Shown here one piece after another: positions 6,134 to 7,327 of a DNA stretch of 7,327 nucleotides. The translations under genes were made by a program, and so were the position numbers. The notes beneath the pieces were generated by a model, which saw only the letters and a list, made by a program, of their open reading frames with translations, was not told the origin of the DNA and searched no databases. The stretch is from Spirochaetia bacterium. GTDB taxonomy: Bacteria; Spirochaetota; Spirochaetia; Treponematales; Breznakiellaceae. Where the stretch lies: the NCBI GenBank assembly GCA_025997875.1, contig BNVE01000169.1, forward strand, positions 1-7,327. Reading direction: 5' to 3'. The first letter of the stretch is position 1. Each line of letters starts with the position of its first letter.

Positions 6134-7223
6134 TTCTTTTCTCCTTAGACAAACTATTAAAAAAAGCTTTTGCAATTTCTTTAGATATCAAAATTGGACG
6201 AGTACTAATCTTATTAAATCTTGAAATAAAACTACAATGCAATCCATACCCTCCGAATTCTCTATTTGCTGATTCATAGGTAAATAAACTTTCATTAATA
6301 AGCACATTGTTAAAAAAAATTTCTTTTGGCTCCCATTCGTTTTTGTTTTCAGTATAAATTGAAATATACCCTTTCAATTTTTTTGCAATGGGAGTAGACA
6401 GATAATCATCAACCTCTAATAAGCTATTATAAACACCAATAAGGAATATTGGTGCAAACATCAATTCCTGTGGTAAATCTGACACGTGATCAAAAACAAA
6501 AACAGTCGGACTGATAAGGCGAACATCGGGATCAATTATTCCCCCAAAAATCAACTTGTCGTAGTATCCTTCAAGCAGCTTAGCTGCAAGAGCTACCGAA
6601 GAAGCATTCAGCATTTGTCCAATTGTAGTCTTTGCTGAATAAGACAAGCCAACAGTTTCTTTTTGTAATTCCACTAAAAGTTTTTTAATGAATGTATTGG
6701 ATATCTTTCGATCAATCAAAATTGCACAAGGTGCCATACAGTCTTGTCCTGAATTAAAGAGACGTTCTCGAACAATATCAAATATTGCCTTATCGAGTTT
6801 AGCAGAAGCAGTTACAATAATTGGATTTAATGCTCCTCCATTGAAAATCAGAAGAGCGTCTATTTTGAGATCATCTTTGATTCTCATTACATTTTCATAT
6901 TCACCAGTAAATATCACAACATCAGCAACAGATGCATATACGTTAAGAAACTCTTTTCGTGAAAGTTTGCAAATCACTACATTATCAAAATTATCGGAAA
7001 AAACTGCTTGTAATTTATCGAAAATATCCCAGAGTGCTACTGGAGGACGATATAATACCCTTTTTGCCATAAAACTTGGAACAATAGCAAAAAGAATTAA
7101 TGAGTATAAAGGTTGATTTAACGGCAAAAAAGAAGCTACTGATTCTACGGTTCCAGCTGATAGAAACTGAATTTGTGTACTGATGCCATCAAAGCAATTG
7201 ATTAGGCGAAGCCAATACGGTTT
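6120..7223 (-). CDS. Aldehyde-dehydrogenase-like protein, 5' end lost at an IS200-type insertion
   Basis: About 368 residues of an ALDH-superfamily protein remain. A TTG at 7127 would start a 335-residue version, but recognisable sequence continues upstream (VESVASFLPLNQPL, like the PWNYP region) to about 7223, where the IS200-type end begins. No ATG lies in that extension. Counting from the TTG: FTGEYE (73-78) matches the cofactor loop, NPIIVTASAKLDKAI the segment after ELGG, and GQDCMAP (127-133) carries the active-site Cys130. QELMFAPIFLIGVY (220-233) matches EEiFGPv and FGGYGL (291-296) the C-terminal motif. The catalytic Glu of ELGG is replaced: the segment reads IFNGG. Loss of this Glu occurs in CoA-acylating members and in inactive relatives. 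About 100 N-terminal residues are missing compared with usual ALDHs, so the gene is probably non-functional. Confidence 0.75.
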   Translation of the reverse strand, partial: KPYWLRLINCFDGISTQIQFLSAGTVESVASFLPLNQPLYSLILFAIVPSFMAKRVLYRPPVALWDIFDKLQAVFSDNFDNVVICKLSRKEFLNVYASVADVVIFTGEYENVMRIKDDLKIDALLIFNGGALNPIIVTASAKLDKAIFDIVRERLFNSGQDCMAPCAILIDRKISNTFIKKLLVELQKETVGLSYSAKTTIGQMLNASSVALAAKLLEGYYDKLIFGGIIDPDVRLISPTVFVFDHVSDLPQELMFAPIFLIGVYNSLLEVDDYLSTPIAKKLKGYISIYTENKNEWEPKEIFFNNVLINESLFTYESANREFGGYGLHCSFISRFNKISTRPILISKEIAKAFFNSLSKEKRNGCL

Positions 7224-7229
7224 AATACC

Positions 7230-7245
7230 CCGCGGCTTGCCGCGG
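7230..7245. repeat. Subterminal hairpin of the IS200-type left end
   Basis: CCGCGGCTTGCCGCGG forms a perfect inverted repeat with a very small loop. Imperfect subterminal hairpins recognised by the Y1 transposase are the hallmark of this family. The putative -35 box overlaps it. Confidence 0.65.
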
Positions 7246-7264
7246 CTGAAAGTAAGATTATAAT
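7237..7264 (+). promoter_or_regulatory. Putative sigma-70 promoter of the IS200-type transposase, possibly leaderless
   Basis: TTGCCG (7237-7242, four of six bases of the -35 consensus) and a perfect TATAAT (7259-7264) are separated by 16 bp. The ATG at 7271 lies about 7 bp after the -10 box, near the expected transcription start, so the message could be leaderless or nearly so. The GGAAGG between them would then not be transcribed or would be too close to serve as an SD. Confidence 0.4.
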
Positions 7265-7270
7265 GGAAGG

Positions 7271-7327
7271 ATGAGCGAATTCATCCATAAAGAACATAAT
7301 GTGAGTACGCTGATGTATCACATAGTA
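7271..7327 (+). CDS. tnpA: IS200/IS605-type Y1 transposase, N-terminal 19 residues (partial)
   Basis: The frame opens with MSEFIHKEHNVSTLMYHIV and runs off the window. This matches the usual start of IS200-like tyrosine (HUH) transposases, where an N-terminal His-Asn-Val segment leads into the first strand of the fold. The catalytic HUH and Tyr residues lie beyond the window. The call combines this start with the upstream hairpin. It is transcribed divergently from the dehydrogenase it interrupts. Confidence 0.65.
   Translation, partial: MSEFIHKEHNVSTLMYHIV

Larger units (their letters stand above)
7224..7327 (+). mobile_element. Left end of an IS200/IS605-type element (continues past the window)
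   Basis: A GC-rich hairpin at 7230-7245 is followed by the start of a Y1-type transposase gene, the usual arrangement at the left end of IS200/IS605 elements. Sequence to the left belongs to the truncated dehydrogenase gene. TTTAAT at 7221-7226 would fit as target/cleavage site, since this group inserts next to short AT-rich tetra- or pentanucleotides. The exact boundary is uncertain by a few bases. Confidence 0.65.

Noticed and set aside
6688..7116. 142-codon open frame on the plus strand
   Set aside because: It is antisense to the ALDH-like gene, whose motifs are clear.
1..7327. CRISPR arrays, tRNA or rRNA genes
   Set aside because: No regularly spaced repeats, cloverleaf-like segments with a T-loop, or rRNA-like conserved stretches were noticed.

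Overview
The window looks like an accessory or plasmid-like region of a bacterium. It is crossed by two insertion sequences and has several damaged genes. Clear Shine-Dalgarno sequences precede most genes (for example AAGGAGG before the parB start), TGA is used as stop, and base composition is intermediate. Strong SD use argues against Bacteroidota, where SDs are usually weak. The gene set (DUF4116-like repeats, AAA-ParA-ParB, IS982-type and IS200-type elements) would fit a spirochaete such as a Treponema relative, but this is a guess from the sequence alone.

Left end (1-386): the tail of an unidentified reading frame, then an 87-codon open stretch resembling DUF4116 repeats with no convincing start codon, so probably a gene remnant. 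Plus-strand operon (387-4046): a AAA+ ATPase with winged-helix-like N-terminal regions, a ParA-type ATPase, a ParB-type protein and a small unknown protein. Spacing is 9 nt, then a 1-nt stop/start overlap, then 2 nt. The set reads as a partition or maintenance module with an added AAA+ partner. The parB gene is broken by a frameshift near position 3400, which separates the N-terminal ParB/HTH part from its C-terminal part.

Middle (4013-5024): a complete insertion sequence of about 1,012 bp with an IS982-like DDE transposase and 18-bp terminal inverted repeats (17 of 18 matching). Its left end supplies the last ten codons of the small unknown gene. I see no long target duplication, so it may mark a rearrangement junction.

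Right part (5057-7223, minus strand): a tightly packed three-gene group, in order of transcription an aldehyde-dehydrogenase-like protein, a 166-residue cysteine-containing protein resembling the C-terminal domain of methylenetetrahydrofolate reductases, and a small membrane protein. The dehydrogenase keeps the active-site cysteine but lacks the usual catalytic glutamate. Its 5' end is cut off by an IS200/IS605-type element whose left-end hairpin and first 19 transposase codons occupy 7224-7327. The group has therefore probably lost its native promoter and the dehydrogenase its N-terminus.
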